A stretch of DNA of 42,759 bases. It comes from an uncultured Acetatifactor sp. (GTDB taxonomy: Bacteria > Bacillota > Clostridia > Lachnospirales > Lachnospiraceae). Below the pieces are notes generated by a model. It ran no database searches, was not told the DNA's origin, and saw only the letters and a list, made by a program, of their open reading frames with translations. This document shows, piece by piece, positions 14,847-23,658 of this stretch (position 1 is its first letter; every line of letters starts with the position of its first letter). The position numbers and the translations under genes were made by a program. The DNA is taken from positions 1-42,759 of the forward strand of contig CANQEV010000025.1 in NCBI GenBank assembly GCA_947595925.1. The letters are read 5' to 3'.

Positions 14847-17759
14847 ATGGGAGAGAGAATGCGGGTTTTATGGATCTGTAATATCATGCTGCCGATGATC
14901 GCAGAACAACTGCATGGGGAGCCCAGCAACAAGGAGGGCTGGCTTTCCGGGCTGGCGTCCGTGGTCCTGGACAGAAAGCGGGAGAATGGGATTGAGCTGG
15001 CCGCAGCGTTTCCCATGCCGGAGGATCTGACTGGGTCAGCGGACAGGGCGGACCTTGCCGCGTCTTCGGAGCGGGGCGGGGCTCTTGTATGCAGGGGAAA
15101 ATACATTGACGGGGAGCGCACCCTGGACTGGTACGGCTTCCGGGAGGACGTGGGGAACGCCCACGTTTATGCGGAGGATCTGGAGCCGCAGATGCGCTGG
15201 ATCTTTGAGGATTTCCGGCCGGATGTGGTACATTGCTTCGGCACGGAGTACGGTCACACCCTGGCCGCCTGCCGGGTATTTCCAAAGAAAAACCGCATCC
15301 TGGTGGGGATCCAGGGTTTGTGCGGAGAATGTGCGGCGGCGTATTTTGCAAACCTCCCGGAGAAGGTCATTTGCTCCGCTACTCTGCGGGACCGGCTGAA
15401 GAAGGACGATCTGATCCGGCAGCAGGAGAAATTCGTGCGCCGGGGAGAGACGGAACAGGAGGCCCTGGGCCTTGCGGGAAACGTGACGGGGCGGACCGCC
15501 TGGGACAGGCATTACGCGAAGGAGTGGAACCCCGGGGCCAGCTATTTTGAGATGAACGAGACTCTGCGCCCCAATTTTTATCGGGGGGAGTGGCGGCCGG
15601 ACCAATGCGAGCCCCACGCCATTTTTTTAAGCCAGGGGGACTATCCCATCAAGGGGCTGCACTATATGCTTCTTGCGCTGCCGGAGATCTGCTCCGCGTA
15701 TCCGGACACGCAGGTCTATGTGGCGGGAAACAGTATCGTAAAGCATAAGACCTTGAAAGACAAGCTGAAGATCAGCGCTTACGGGAGATATCTGCGGAAA
15801 CTGATGAAGGAGAACGGGCTGGAAGAGAGGCTGCACTTTCTGGGAAAGCTGAACGCGGAGGAGATGAAGGACCGGTATCTGAGGAGCGGGCTTTTTGTCT
15901 GCTGTTCCTCGGTGGAAAATTCTCCCAATTCCCTGGGCGAGGCCATGCTTCTCGGGGTGCCCTGCGTCAGCGCGGAAGTGGGGGGCGTGGGGAGCATCTT
16001 TGCCGGGGGACGCGACGGCATACTCTACGAGGGCTTTTCCCGTGAGGACCCGGAGCGGAGCGGCCCGGAGGGGGCGGCCCGGAACGCGGCAAATCTGGCA
16101 AAAGCGGTGATCCGGATGTGGTCGGATCCCGAAAAAAGGGAGTTTTACAGAAAAAACGCCAGGGAACACGCCATGCGGACCCATGATCCGGAGACAAATT
16201 ACCGGAGGCTGGTGGAGATTTATGAAGAGATCTGCCGGGGCGCGGCGGAGGGCGGCGGCTCTGACCAAAAACGGAATCCGGATGCGGCAGGGGTCCGGGA
16301 AAAGGAAATGCTGCAGGAAAAGTCCCTGGAAAGGCGAATGTCGCAGGAAGAAAAGCCCCGGGAAACAGGCGGGATGGACGCCGGAGAGAATATCATAAAC
16401 GTCCCGCGGTTTGTCTTTCTGTCGAATTATATCAACCACCACCAGATCCCTTTCTGTCAGGAAATGACGGAACGACTGGAGGGCTCTTTCGCCTTTATCC
16501 AGACGGAGCCCATGGAGGAGGAGCGGAAAAAAATGGGCTGGGATGGCAACCGGGCGCTCCCCTTTGTCGTCAAATATTATGACGAGCCGGAAAAATGCCA
16601 GAAGTGGATCGACACCTGCGAAGTGCTGATCTTCGGCGGGGTGGACGACGAGCGCTACGTGCAGGGCAGGCTGAGAGCGGGAAAACCCATGTTTCGCTAT
16701 TCCGAGCGGCTGTATAGGACCGGCCAGTGGAAAGCGATATCCCCCCGGGGGCTTCGGAAAAAATATCTGGACCACACCCGTTACCGGAAAAGCCCGGTGT
16801 ATCTGCTCTGCGCGGGGGCGTATGTGGCGGACGATTTTCATATCGTCAGGGCTTATCCGGGGAAAATGTTCTGCTGGGGATATTTTCCGGAAATGAAGCG
16901 CTATGACGTGGATAAGCTGCTGGCAGAAAAGGGATACCCTGTGGATAACGCCCGGGATGCGGATCCCCAAAGGCCGGGAAAGACGCTTTCTCTTCTCTGG
17001 TCCGGCCGGATGATCGCCCTCAAACATCCGGAGCTTGCTCTGGAGACGGCCCGGTATCTAAAGGAAAAGGGGATCGGCTTTCACCTGGACATGGTTGGCG
17101 GCGGTATCTTAGAAGAGGGGATGAAAACCCTCTGCCGGGAGTACGGACTGGAGGACAGGGTTTCCTTTACAGGTTTTTTGTCTCCTGACCAGGTGCGGGA
17201 GAAGATGGAGAAGGCGGATATCTATCTTTTTACCAGCGACCGCCGGGAGGGCTGGGGGGCCGTGGCCAACGAGTCCATGAACAGCGCCTGCGCCCTGGTC
17301 ATGGATCACATGATCGGGTCGGCTCCCTACCTGATCCGTCAGGGGGAGAACGGTTTTCTCTACCGGGACGGGGATCGGAAAGCCCTCTTTCAGACGGTGG
17401 AACGGCTGGCCCGGGACGGGGAGCTCAGGCGAAAGCTGGGACGAAACGCCTATGAGACGATCCGGGACCAGTGGAATGCCGGGCGGGCGGTGGAAGAGCT
17501 GCTGAAACTGGCAGAGCGCCTGTTTTCCGGTAAAGAGGCCAGAAACGGGAGAGGAACTGCTGAAAAGTGGAAAGCGGCAGGGCCCGGAAGTGACGCTGCT
17601 GAGAAGGGCAAAGGGGCTGGAAAAGGAAGCGAAACTGCCGGAAAGCAGAATATTTCCGCGGCCCGTGTGGAAGACAAAGCCCCGGGATTTTCCCCCTGCC
17701 AGCCGGCACCGGTGATCCCGGAGAGGAAGATGTTCCGCTATCTCACGGAAAAAAACTGA
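14847..17759 (+). CDS. Tandem-fused double GT-B glycosyltransferase (GT4-like)
   Basis: A 970-residue protein carrying two complete GT-B style glycosyltransferases. Module 1 (about 5-460) starts RVLWICNIMLP and ends with a GT4 donor-site region (CCSSVENSPNSLGEAMLLG, VPCVSAEVGGVGSIF). A charged K/E/R linker (about 465-512) follows. Module 2 (about 515-895) starts RFVFLSNYINHHQIPFCQEM and includes LSLLWSGRMIALKHPELAL, TGFLSPDQVREKM and FTSDRREGWGAVANESM, another GT4-type donor site. The tail (about 900-970) is low complexity, rich in G, K and A. Single GT4 enzymes are near 370-400 residues, so this is a true fusion. ATG 14859 is an alternative start. Sugar specificity is unknown. Confidence 0.88.
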   Translation: MGERMRVLWICNIMLPMIAEQLHGEPSNKEGWLSGLASVVLDRKRENGIELAAAFPMPEDLTGSADRADLAASSERGGALVCRGKYIDGERTLDWYGFREDVGNAHVYAEDLEPQMRWIFEDFRPDVVHCFGTEYGHTLAACRVFPKKNRILVGIQGLCGECAAAYFANLPEKVICSATLRDRLKKDDLIRQQEKFVRRGETEQEALGLAGNVTGRTAWDRHYAKEWNPGASYFEMNETLRPNFYRGEWRPDQCEPHAIFLSQGDYPIKGLHYMLLALPEICSAYPDTQVYVAGNSIVKHKTLKDKLKISAYGRYLRKLMKENGLEERLHFLGKLNAEEMKDRYLRSGLFVCCSSVENSPNSLGEAMLLGVPCVSAEVGGVGSIFAGGRDGILYEGFSREDPERSGPEGAARNAANLAKAVIRMWSDPEKREFYRKNAREHAMRTHDPETNYRRLVEIYEEICRGAAEGGGSDQKRNPDAAGVREKEMLQEKSLERRMSQEEKPRETGGMDAGENIINVPRFVFLSNYINHHQIPFCQEMTERLEGSFAFIQTEPMEEERKKMGWDGNRALPFVVKYYDEPEKCQKWIDTCEVLIFGGVDDERYVQGRLRAGKPMFRYSERLYRTGQWKAISPRGLRKKYLDHTRYRKSPVYLLCAGAYVADDFHIVRAYPGKMFCWGYFPEMKRYDVDKLLAEKGYPVDNARDADPQRPGKTLSLLWSGRMIALKHPELALETARYLKEKGIGFHLDMVGGGILEEGMKTLCREYGLEDRVSFTGFLSPDQVREKMEKADIYLFTSDRREGWGAVANESMNSACALVMDHMIGSAPYLIRQGENGFLYRDGDRKALFQTVERLARDGELRRKLGRNAYETIRDQWNAGRAVEELLKLAERLFSGKEARNGRGTAEKWKAAGPGSDAAEKGKGAGKGSETAGKQNISAARVEDKAPGFSPCQPAPVIPERKMFRYLTEKN

Positions 17760-17815
17760 CAGGCCTCCCAAGAGGCTCTGCCAGCGCGCTTTTTGCACAG
17801 CGGCGGCACAGTTCC

Positions 17816-17867
17816 GGCAAAAAGCCCCCTTCGGGCGGCGCAGTTTTGCCAAATGCCGGGATCCGGC
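17816..17867 (+). other. Hairpin cluster before the GT2 gene at 17884
   Basis: GGCAAAA (17816-17822) pairs with TTTTGCC (17844-17850), enclosing a smaller GCCC/GGGC stem. A further GCCGG-GAT-CCGGC hairpin spans 17855-17867. They lie in the 124-nt gap between two glycosyltransferase genes. There is no T-run, so this is not a typical terminator; an mRNA processing or leader role is possible. Confidence 0.4.
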
Positions 17868-17883
17868 GGGTCCGCCGCGAAAA

Positions 17884-18939
17884 ATGAGACAGGAGACAGA
17901 CAGCGTCCGAATGAATAATTTGCCACTGATCACGGTGATCATTCCGGTTTATAATGTAAGAAAATACCTCGAGCGGTGCGTGGGAAGCGTCCTTAGACAG
18001 ACTTACCAGCATCTGGAGATTTTGTTGATAGACGACGGTTCCACGGACGGAAGCGGGGAACTCTGCGACCGGCTGGCCAGGGAGGATCCCAGGGTCCGGG
18101 CCGTCCACAAGACGAACGGAGGGTCTTCCTCGGCCCGCAACAAAGGATTGGAACTCTTCTCGGGAGAGTATGTGGGCTTTGTGGACAGCGACGACTATAT
18201 CGAGCCGGATATGTATGAAAAACTTCTGCGGGGGATTCGGGAGAGCGGTGCCGGGATTGCCCAGATCGGGAGAAATGAGATCGACGAAGAGGGCAATCTT
18301 CTGCCGGATATCTGCAAACCGCCGGAGACGGAAAGATTTCTGGACAGCAGGGAATTTTTCCGGGAACTTCTGATGCACCGTGGGGACTGCTCTTTCTGCA
18401 CGAAACTGATCCGCAGGGATCTGATGGAAGATAAGCGTTTCCCGGAAGGGAAGCTGAACGAGGACTTTCGGCTCCTGATTCAGATGCTCCCGGAGGCCGG
18501 CGGAGTGCTCTCCCTGCCGGGCTATGGATACCATGTGTTTTACCGCCTGGGGAGCAATTCCCGGCGGGCAGACGCGGAGGATTTCTCCAGAGTGTTCGGG
18601 GACTGCGTGGACAATGCGGATCTGGCCCGGGAGCTGGCGGCGGAGCATTACCCGGAGCTTTTGAAAGAAGCTTTCCGGTTCGGCGTTTTTCAGAGATTGG
18701 AATACCTGCTCCACATTCCGATCTCCCAAATGACGAAGGAGAACCTGCAGTACCGGGAGATCGTGGGGTATCTCCGAAAAAACTGGGGGCGGGCGATGGC
18801 AAATTCCCTGCTCACCCCGAAGAACAAACTTTACCACACCTTGTTTGCCGTCAGTCCCAGAGGGATCCGGATCCTGCACAGGGCGCTGAAGAACAGGGGA
18901 AAAGATAAGGCGGGCAATACCGGCGGGAGCGGACTTTGA
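17884..18939 (+). CDS. Family 2 glycosyltransferase (EpsJ/WaaV-like)
   Basis: A 351-residue GT-A enzyme with LPLITVIIPVYNVRKYLERC, LLIDDGSTDGSGELCD, NGGSSSARNKGLE and the metal-site motif FVDSDDYIEPDMYEKL, then a helical C-terminal part. The set of motifs is typical of bacterial capsule and exopolysaccharide transferases acting in the cytoplasm. Two starts are plausible (ATG 17884 and ATG 17911); neither has an ideal ribosome binding site, and the shorter form starts nearer the conserved strand. The preceding gap is hairpin-rich. Confidence 0.88.
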   Translation: MRQETDSVRMNNLPLITVIIPVYNVRKYLERCVGSVLRQTYQHLEILLIDDGSTDGSGELCDRLAREDPRVRAVHKTNGGSSSARNKGLELFSGEYVGFVDSDDYIEPDMYEKLLRGIRESGAGIAQIGRNEIDEEGNLLPDICKPPETERFLDSREFFRELLMHRGDCSFCTKLIRRDLMEDKRFPEGKLNEDFRLLIQMLPEAGGVLSLPGYGYHVFYRLGSNSRRADAEDFSRVFGDCVDNADLARELAAEHYPELLKEAFRFGVFQRLEYLLHIPISQMTKENLQYREIVGYLRKNWGRAMANSLLTPKNKLYHTLFAVSPRGIRILHRALKNRGKDKAGNTGGSGL

Positions 18940-19013
18940 ACAAGGCGTTCCATAAGCGTGATACAGTGCGCGCATACCGGGATGCAAGAGACGGGAAAGG
19001 ATTCATTCAGGTC

Positions 19014-21566
19014 ATGACGAGACACAAGAGAAAAAAATGGCGTGGCCGGGTCGGCGTCTGGACAGCGGCCGGGATCATTTGTCTTCAGGCGCTTATAGGG
19101 GGAATGTGTCTTACGGTTCAGGCGGAGCCGGGATTTGTGCTGCCCCTTCCGGGAGCGGAGAATACGCCGCTTTCTTCGGAGGCGAGCGAGGGAAGCACGG
19201 AGGCGGGAGAGCAGCAGGAGAGCGGAGCCCCTGGGAGCGCTTCAGAGACGGGATATATGCCGCCTTCCTCGGAGGCGAATGAAAACGGCGCGGCGGGAGA
19301 GCAGCAGAAAGCCGCCGCGGACGCCCTGGCGGAGCTGGCTGCGGACAGGGACGTCATGGGCGTCGTGTACCTCTGTCAGGAATATGATCTGAAGGCGCAG
19401 CCCCAGGAGGAGGCGGAGACGGCCGGAACTGTGTCCTGCGGGCAGACAGTGAACGTGCTGTACGCGGCACAGGACGAATTTGGACGGCTCTGGCTGAAGG
19501 TCCGGGCCCAGGACGGCGCGGAAAATGCCGAGGGGTGGATGGAGCGGGAGTTTCTCGCCTGCTCGGACGAGAGGTTCCTAAACTGGGAGGCGGCCAGCGG
19601 CATGTCGCAGGCGGCGATCGCTTTGCTGGATCTGGACCCGGGTACAACGGTTCCGGCGGATATCCAGCAGTTCCCGGAGAGCTATCGGGAGCCCCTGATC
19701 GCCCTGAAAAAAGCGCATCCCAGTTGGATCTTCGTCCCCATGGCTACGAATCTGGACTGGAATGCATCGGTCACCGCAGAGCTTCAGGGAGGCAAAAGCC
19801 TGGTATATAAATCCTTTCCGGACTGTACAAAAGAGGACGCTTACGACCAGGGGAACTGGTTTTATGCATCCAGGGAGGTCCTGGCGCGCTACATGGATCC
19901 CCGGAACAGCCTCACTGAAGACACCATATTTCAGTTTGAACAGCTGACCTACAATGCCTCTTACCATACCCAGGAGGCTCTGGCCGCTTTTCTGGAAAAG
20001 ACTTTTATGAACAGCAGCGTGATCGCTCCCGGGACGGAAATGCATTACGACCTGATCATCTGGGCTCTGGGCAGGGAGGCAAACGTCAGTCCCTTCCATA
20101 TGGCGTCCCGCATTTATCAGGAGCAGGGCCAGGGAACTTCCCCGCTGATCTCCGGTACCTATGTGGCTCCGGACGGGACGAGCTATGTGGGATACTATAA
20201 CTATTTTAATATCGGCGCTACCGGGACTACCAACCAGCAGGTTATCGAGAATGGTCTGAAATATGCGAAATCGCACAATTGGTACAGCGCGTACTTTTCA
20301 ATCGAAGGAGGAGCGAAGTTCCTGGCGGGCAACTATATCAGCAGGGGGCAGGATACGCTGTATCTTCAAAAATACAATGTAAATCCCAATAGCGGCAGCA
20401 CGGTCTACGCCCATCAGTACATGCAGAATATCTCCGCACCCACTACAGAGGCGAATTCGATCCGAAATCTGTATCGCTCCGCCGACGCGCTGAACAGCCC
20501 CTTTGTGTTTAAGATCCCGGTTTACAACAATATGCCGGAAAAGCCCTGCACCATGCCCAAGGCGTCCACGAACATAGTGCTGCAGATCCCTTCTGGTTAT
20601 ACGGGGACAAAGGTATTTGTGGACGGCGTGGAGTATGAGGCGGAAAAGAGGAACGGCAGGCTCATTGCCACTCTGCCGGACGGAAACGCAAAGAAAGCCT
20701 CCGTTTTGATCAAAGACGCCCAGGGGAAGGTGACAAAGATCTACAACTGGGACCTGAGCTATACCGGTCAGTGCTACAAAGCCGTCCAGTGGGCCATGAC
20801 TGTCGCGCCCACGGATGTCTGCCTTTCGAGGCCGGAAGGTTTTACCGATACCACGATCTGGGTGGACGGCGTGCCTTACGGCGGAACGGTTTATCAGGGA
20901 CAGCTGATCGCCCGGGCCCCGGATACGAACGGGAAGACAGCTGTGATGTACCGCTATGACGCTTCCGGGGTTCCGGTGGATATGTACGTGTGGTCCCTGG
21001 ACTATCGGGAGTCAGGTTATCAGGCGGCAGCCCAGCCGGGCCTCCAGGGACTCTTGAGCTACCATGGGTTTTCCATCCGGATCACGGGGAAATCCGGGAT
21101 CCGATTTAAGTCCGGCATTTCCACGAAGACCAGGGAAAAACTTCTTGGAGAGGGCGTGAACGGCTACCATTTGAAGGAATACGGCACTCTGGTCATGACA
21201 GACGCGAACCGAAAGACTTCTCCCATGGTCAAGGACGGAGAAAAGGTGAAGGCCGGAGTGTCCTACGGCAGACAGGGGGACGGGACGGTCACAGATACCA
21301 TCTACGAGACGGTGAGCGACAGATATCGGTTCACCAGCGTGCTGGTGGGCCTGCCTCCGGAGCAGTATAAGACGGAATTTGCCTTCCGGGGATACGCCGT
21401 ATTAGAGAAGGACGGAAGAGAGATCGTTGTCTATGGACCGGCGGTGGCCAGGAGTATTTATTCCTTGTCCCAACAGGCGCTTGGACTCGGATTGTATCAG
21501 GAGGGTTCCGCGGCGGACCAATTCTTAAAGAAACTGATCAGCGACGCGGATGCCCTGGGTCAGTGA
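19014..21566 (+). CDS. Secreted SH3b-glucosaminidase (putative peptidoglycan hydrolase)
   Basis: About 850 residues from ATG 19014. This start gives a proper signal peptide: basic N-terminus TRHKRKKWRGR, hydrophobic core, cleavage near VQA-EP. An in-frame TTG at 18936 would bury it. Next come an S/E/A/G-rich linker (about 40-105), an SH3b-like domain (about 105-185, with VMGVVYLCQEYDLK), and an endo-beta-N-acetylglucosaminidase domain (about 215-470, with HPSWIFVPMATNLDW, YFNIGATGTTNQQVIENGL and GAKFLAGNYISRGQDTLYLQ). Two related beta-rich repeats follow (VFVDGVEYEAE and IWVDGVPYGGT), then a C-terminal domain with SIRITGKSGIRFKSGI. It probably cleaves or binds the cell wall; its place among glycan genes suggests wall remodelling. 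Confidence 0.88.
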   Translation: MTRHKRKKWRGRVGVWTAAGIICLQALIGGMCLTVQAEPGFVLPLPGAENTPLSSEASEGSTEAGEQQESGAPGSASETGYMPPSSEANENGAAGEQQKAAADALAELAADRDVMGVVYLCQEYDLKAQPQEEAETAGTVSCGQTVNVLYAAQDEFGRLWLKVRAQDGAENAEGWMEREFLACSDERFLNWEAASGMSQAAIALLDLDPGTTVPADIQQFPESYREPLIALKKAHPSWIFVPMATNLDWNASVTAELQGGKSLVYKSFPDCTKEDAYDQGNWFYASREVLARYMDPRNSLTEDTIFQFEQLTYNASYHTQEALAAFLEKTFMNSSVIAPGTEMHYDLIIWALGREANVSPFHMASRIYQEQGQGTSPLISGTYVAPDGTSYVGYYNYFNIGATGTTNQQVIENGLKYAKSHNWYSAYFSIEGGAKFLAGNYISRGQDTLYLQKYNVNPNSGSTVYAHQYMQNISAPTTEANSIRNLYRSADALNSPFVFKIPVYNNMPEKPCTMPKASTNIVLQIPSGYTGTKVFVDGVEYEAEKRNGRLIATLPDGNAKKASVLIKDAQGKVTKIYNWDLSYTGQCYKAVQWAMTVAPTDVCLSRPEGFTDTTIWVDGVPYGGTVYQGQLIARAPDTNGKTAVMYRYDASGVPVDMYVWSLDYRESGYQAAAQPGLQGLLSYHGFSIRITGKSGIRFKSGISTKTREKLLGEGVNGYHLKEYGTLVMTDANRKTSPMVKDGEKVKAGVSYGRQGDGTVTDTIYETVSDRYRFTSVLVGLPPEQYKTEFAFRGYAVLEKDGREIVVYGPAVARSIYSLSQQALGLGLYQEGSAADQFLKKLISDADALGQ

Positions 21567-21599
21567 TCACAACGGCAGTCTATTTAGGAGAGAAAAGCG

Positions 21600-22769
21600 A
21601 TGCGAAAGATACGATTTGCAGAGGGGAAAAGAGGGAGAAAGAGGATCCTGCTGGCGGCAGTTCTTGCGCTGGCCCTTGGGGGCTGTGGGTATGGTGCTGA
21701 CGGAACGGCTGGGAAGGAACAGGGATCGGAGCAGGAAGAAAGCATATCCCAGCCCCTGCTGACCCATGAGGAACAGGTGATCCTGGATTACTACGCGGGA
21801 AACAATACTGAGAATATGACGGCGGAGGAGTACCGTACCCTGGCGGGATTGTTCGAGGACCGGAAGAAACGCACGGACGAGAGGGACGTCCTGGAAGAGG
21901 GATATCAGCTGCTGGGGGATGAGAGCCTTCTCGAGGATCTTCAGCAGATCTGGGTCAACCTGGAGGAGGAAAAAGACGAGAGGGTCCGCTCCGAGGGAGA
22001 GCTGATGTATCAGAATATCAGCCTTCCGGAATTTCGTCCTGAGGCGGTCAATCTCCTGACGGACGGACAGTGGCTGACGGTACTGATGCCGAAGCTTTAT
22101 CAGGGCGGGAGGAATTACTTTTTGCTGCAGGACGGGCAGCTGGCCATGGCGATCCGGGTGGAATACGGGGAGCTGGGCTGTCTGGAGGCAACGGTATGGT
22201 ACCCTGAGGAAGACGGCGGGATCACGGTCCTGCGGGGCAATGCGGACAAGGTGACGCTCCTGACCACGGGCCTTCAGGACGGCATGTATGACGGCGCTTT
22301 TGAAGCCTGGACCTGCGAGGCTGCAACCGGCAGCGTCCTGCATGAAACGGGTTCTTTTACCAGAGGCAATTATTCCGGCGCTTATACCGCAAGGCTGCAT
22401 CTGGGGATGGCGGAGAGCGATATCTATTCCCTGTGGAGCCATAAGGAGGACTTTGACTTTCAGGAGTACAAAGGGGCGTTCGATGAAAACGGAAGGACCC
22501 TGATCCGGCAGAATGATGGGAGCATTTCCCTGATCGGAGAAGAAAGTTCGGGGAAATATCTGGTGTACGCCTATAATGAAGAACTGGCCAGGGGATTGTA
22601 CGTCAGCGTAAATGAGGAAGATCCGCTGACCTATGTCTTTACCAACAGGGAGATGGGTGTGAAGACCTATCCTACCGTGGAGACCTACCAGGCCAGCGGG
22701 GAGCTGGAGTTTTTGACGGATCAGGAAGATTCCGAACAGGGGGGGGCAGATCCAGACGAGAGTGTATAA
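21600..22769 (+). CDS. Lipoprotein of unknown function, apparently cut by a G8 tract
   Basis: A 389-residue lipoprotein: basic N-terminus ([14 protein letters not shown]), hydrophobic core, lipobox LALGGC with cysteine at about residue 29, then a D/E-rich helical stretch and a beta-rich domain containing MORN-like or WG-like pieces such as [12 protein letters not shown] and [14 protein letters not shown] recognise no named family. Near the end it crosses eight consecutive Gs (22739-22746) and stops 21 nt later. Removing one G joins it directly to the overlapping TP-rich frame that follows. The ATG lies 33 nt after the glucosaminidase stop, with TTTAGGAGAG upstream, so the two are co-transcribed. 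Confidence 0.75.
   Translation: MRKIRFAEGKRGRKRILLAAVLALALGGCGYGADGTAGKEQGSEQEESISQPLLTHEEQVILDYYAGNNTENMTAEEYRTLAGLFEDRKKRTDERDVLEEGYQLLGDESLLEDLQQIWVNLEEEKDERVRSEGELMYQNISLPEFRPEAVNLLTDGQWLTVLMPKLYQGGRNYFLLQDGQLAMAIRVEYGELGCLEATVWYPEEDGGITVLRGNADKVTLLTTGLQDGMYDGAFEAWTCEAATGSVLHETGSFTRGNYSGAYTARLHLGMAESDIYSLWSHKEDFDFQEYKGAFDENGRTLIRQNDGSISLIGEESSGKYLVYAYNEELARGLYVSVNEEDPLTYVFTNREMGVKTYPTVETYQASGELEFLTDQEDSEQGGADPDESV
22739..22746 (+). repeat. G8 homopolymer at the frame junction
   Basis: Eight consecutive Gs inside the lipoprotein gene. With eight, the frame ends at 22769. With seven (or ten), the lipoprotein frame would continue into the frame of the TP-rich segment ending at 23352. This is the arrangement of a slipped-strand phase-variation switch, but it is equally the commonest place for a sequencing or assembly error. 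Confidence 0.8.
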
Positions 22770-23352
22770 CGGAGATCTCCAGGTCTATCTGGACGGGATA
22801 TGGCACAATATGGGACCGGTGGACCAATATGTCCAGGCGGATCCTATGATGCGCTACCGGGAGTCTGGAAGCGCCATTGTGGCAGACGGCATGTCTGTCT
22901 CCGAAATGACTCAGAGCGGAGAGATCAGGCCGGAAGGGATCACGATCGCGGAGGAAGGGACTGTTTCTGCGTCGACGCCTGTCCCCGCAGCCTCACCGGA
23001 GCCCACGGCCACACCGGCCGCAACGCCGAAGCCGACAGCGACGCCCACGGCAAAGCCCACTGCAACGCCGAAGCCGACAGCGACGCCAACGCCACCCCCG
23101 ACACCGACGCCAACGCCAACGCCGACGCCGACGCCAACCCCTACGCCGACACCACCACCCCCGACACCAACGCCGACACCGACGCCGCCACCCCCGACAC
23201 CGACGCCAACGCCAACACCGACGCCGACACCAACCCCTGCGCCGACACCAACGCCTACCCCTACGCCGCCACCAACGCCAACACCTACACCTACACCATC
23301 CACCAGCTCGCCGGGGGATACAGATATCGAATGGACCCCAGATATGACTTAA
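22762..23352 (+). CDS. TP-rich tail segment, probably the C-terminus of the preceding lipoprotein
   Basis: A 196-residue frame. A folded-looking part ([17 protein letters not shown] to about residue 65) is followed by about 110 residues of TP, PTP and PPTP repeats and a short end ([14 protein letters not shown]). It has no signal peptide, and its only start is a GTG that overlaps the lipoprotein stop and lacks a good ribosome binding site. TP-rich tails are normally found outside the cell, spanning the wall. It therefore reads best as the last part of the lipoprotein at 21600, displaced by one base at the G8 tract. Independent translation by stop-start coupling remains possible. Confidence 0.6.
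   Translation: MYNGDLQVYLDGIWHNMGPVDQYVQADPMMRYRESGSAIVADGMSVSEMTQSGEIRPEGITIAEEGTVSASTPVPAASPEPTATPAATPKPTATPTAKPTATPKPTATPTPPPTPTPTPTPTPTPTPTPTPPPPTPTPTPTPPPPTPTPTPTPTPTPTPAPTPTPTPTPPPTPTPTPTPSTSSPGDTDIEWTPDMT
22972..23300 (+). repeat. TP-encoding hexanucleotide repeat tract
   Basis: About 330 nt of degenerate ACN-CCN units (with CCN-CCN insertions) coding for Thr-Pro repeats. The opposite strand shows a mirrored Gly/Val-rich open frame that is not a gene. Copy number of the units can vary without changing the frame. Confidence 0.9.
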
Positions 23353-23509
23353 CAGTTCACTCATCCGCCAGCCAAGGCCGCATCCGTGCTAGCACGGGAA
23401 TGCGGCCCTGGCTGAGCGGATGGAGGGAGCGCCATCTCATGAGCAAAGAGAGCTGCGAAGCAGCGGAAAGCGCGGAGCGCGGCTTTGCGAATGGCGCGAA
23501 GTGAACTGT
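23352..23509. repeat. Palindromic non-coding element with 10-bp terminal inverted repeats
   Basis: Flanked by perfect inverted repeats ACAGTTCACT (23352-23361) and AGTGAACTGT (23500-23509). Inside are a long imperfect hairpin (arms about 23361-23390 and 23391-23422, with the 14-bp palindrome CCGTGCTAGCACGG at its tip), and a second stem GCGCCAT/ATGGCGC (23429-23435 with 23491-23497). The second stem encloses two small hairpins: GCTGC-GAA-GCAGC at 23452-23464, and AAAGCGC-GGA-GCGC at about 23467-23486. It could be a REP- or MITE-like mobile palindrome or a multi-stem RNA. It lies just after the TP-rich frame and before the promoter of glycan block 2. Confidence 0.7.
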
Positions 23510-23529
23510 GAAGCAGAGGGCCGGAGGGA

Positions 23530-23547
23530 GCATCCGTGCTAGCACGG
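23530..23547. repeat. Second copy of the 18-bp motif with CCGTGCTAGCACGG palindrome
   Basis: GCATCCGTGCTAGCACGG at 23530-23547 repeats 23380-23397 exactly. The sequence after the palindrome runs AGCGCAGTCTTGCA then six Ts, so this copy could act as a weak terminator for block 1. It lies 9 bases upstream of the block 2 promoter. Confidence 0.6.
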
Positions 23548-23556
23548 AGCGCAGTC

Positions 23557-23585
23557 TTGCATTTTTTCCGCGCTTTCTGTATAAT
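23557..23585 (+). promoter_or_regulatory. Sigma-A-type promoter for glycan block 2
   Basis: TTGCAT (23557-23562), a 17-nt spacer and a perfect TATAAT (23580-23585). Start of transcription would be near 23592, giving a leader of about 67 nt. It sits directly after the palindromic element, so that element could affect its use. Confidence 0.75.
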
Positions 23586-23658
23586 GACAAAAGGGCCTGC
23601 TCCGTCCGGACCGGGACCGACTCAAAAGTTCTCTATGGATATGGAAGGGAAAACCGAT

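Noticed and set aside
15627..17027. Minus-strand open frame (466 codons) opposite the double glycosyltransferase
   Set aside because: Antisense shadow of a gene with two well-supported domains.
22972..23300. Possible CRISPR array in the repeat tract
   Set aside because: Units are 6 nt, contiguous and in a coding frame, without unique spacers.
22911..23303. Gly/Val repeat protein on the minus strand
   Set aside because: It is only the reverse complement of the TP-encoding repeats.
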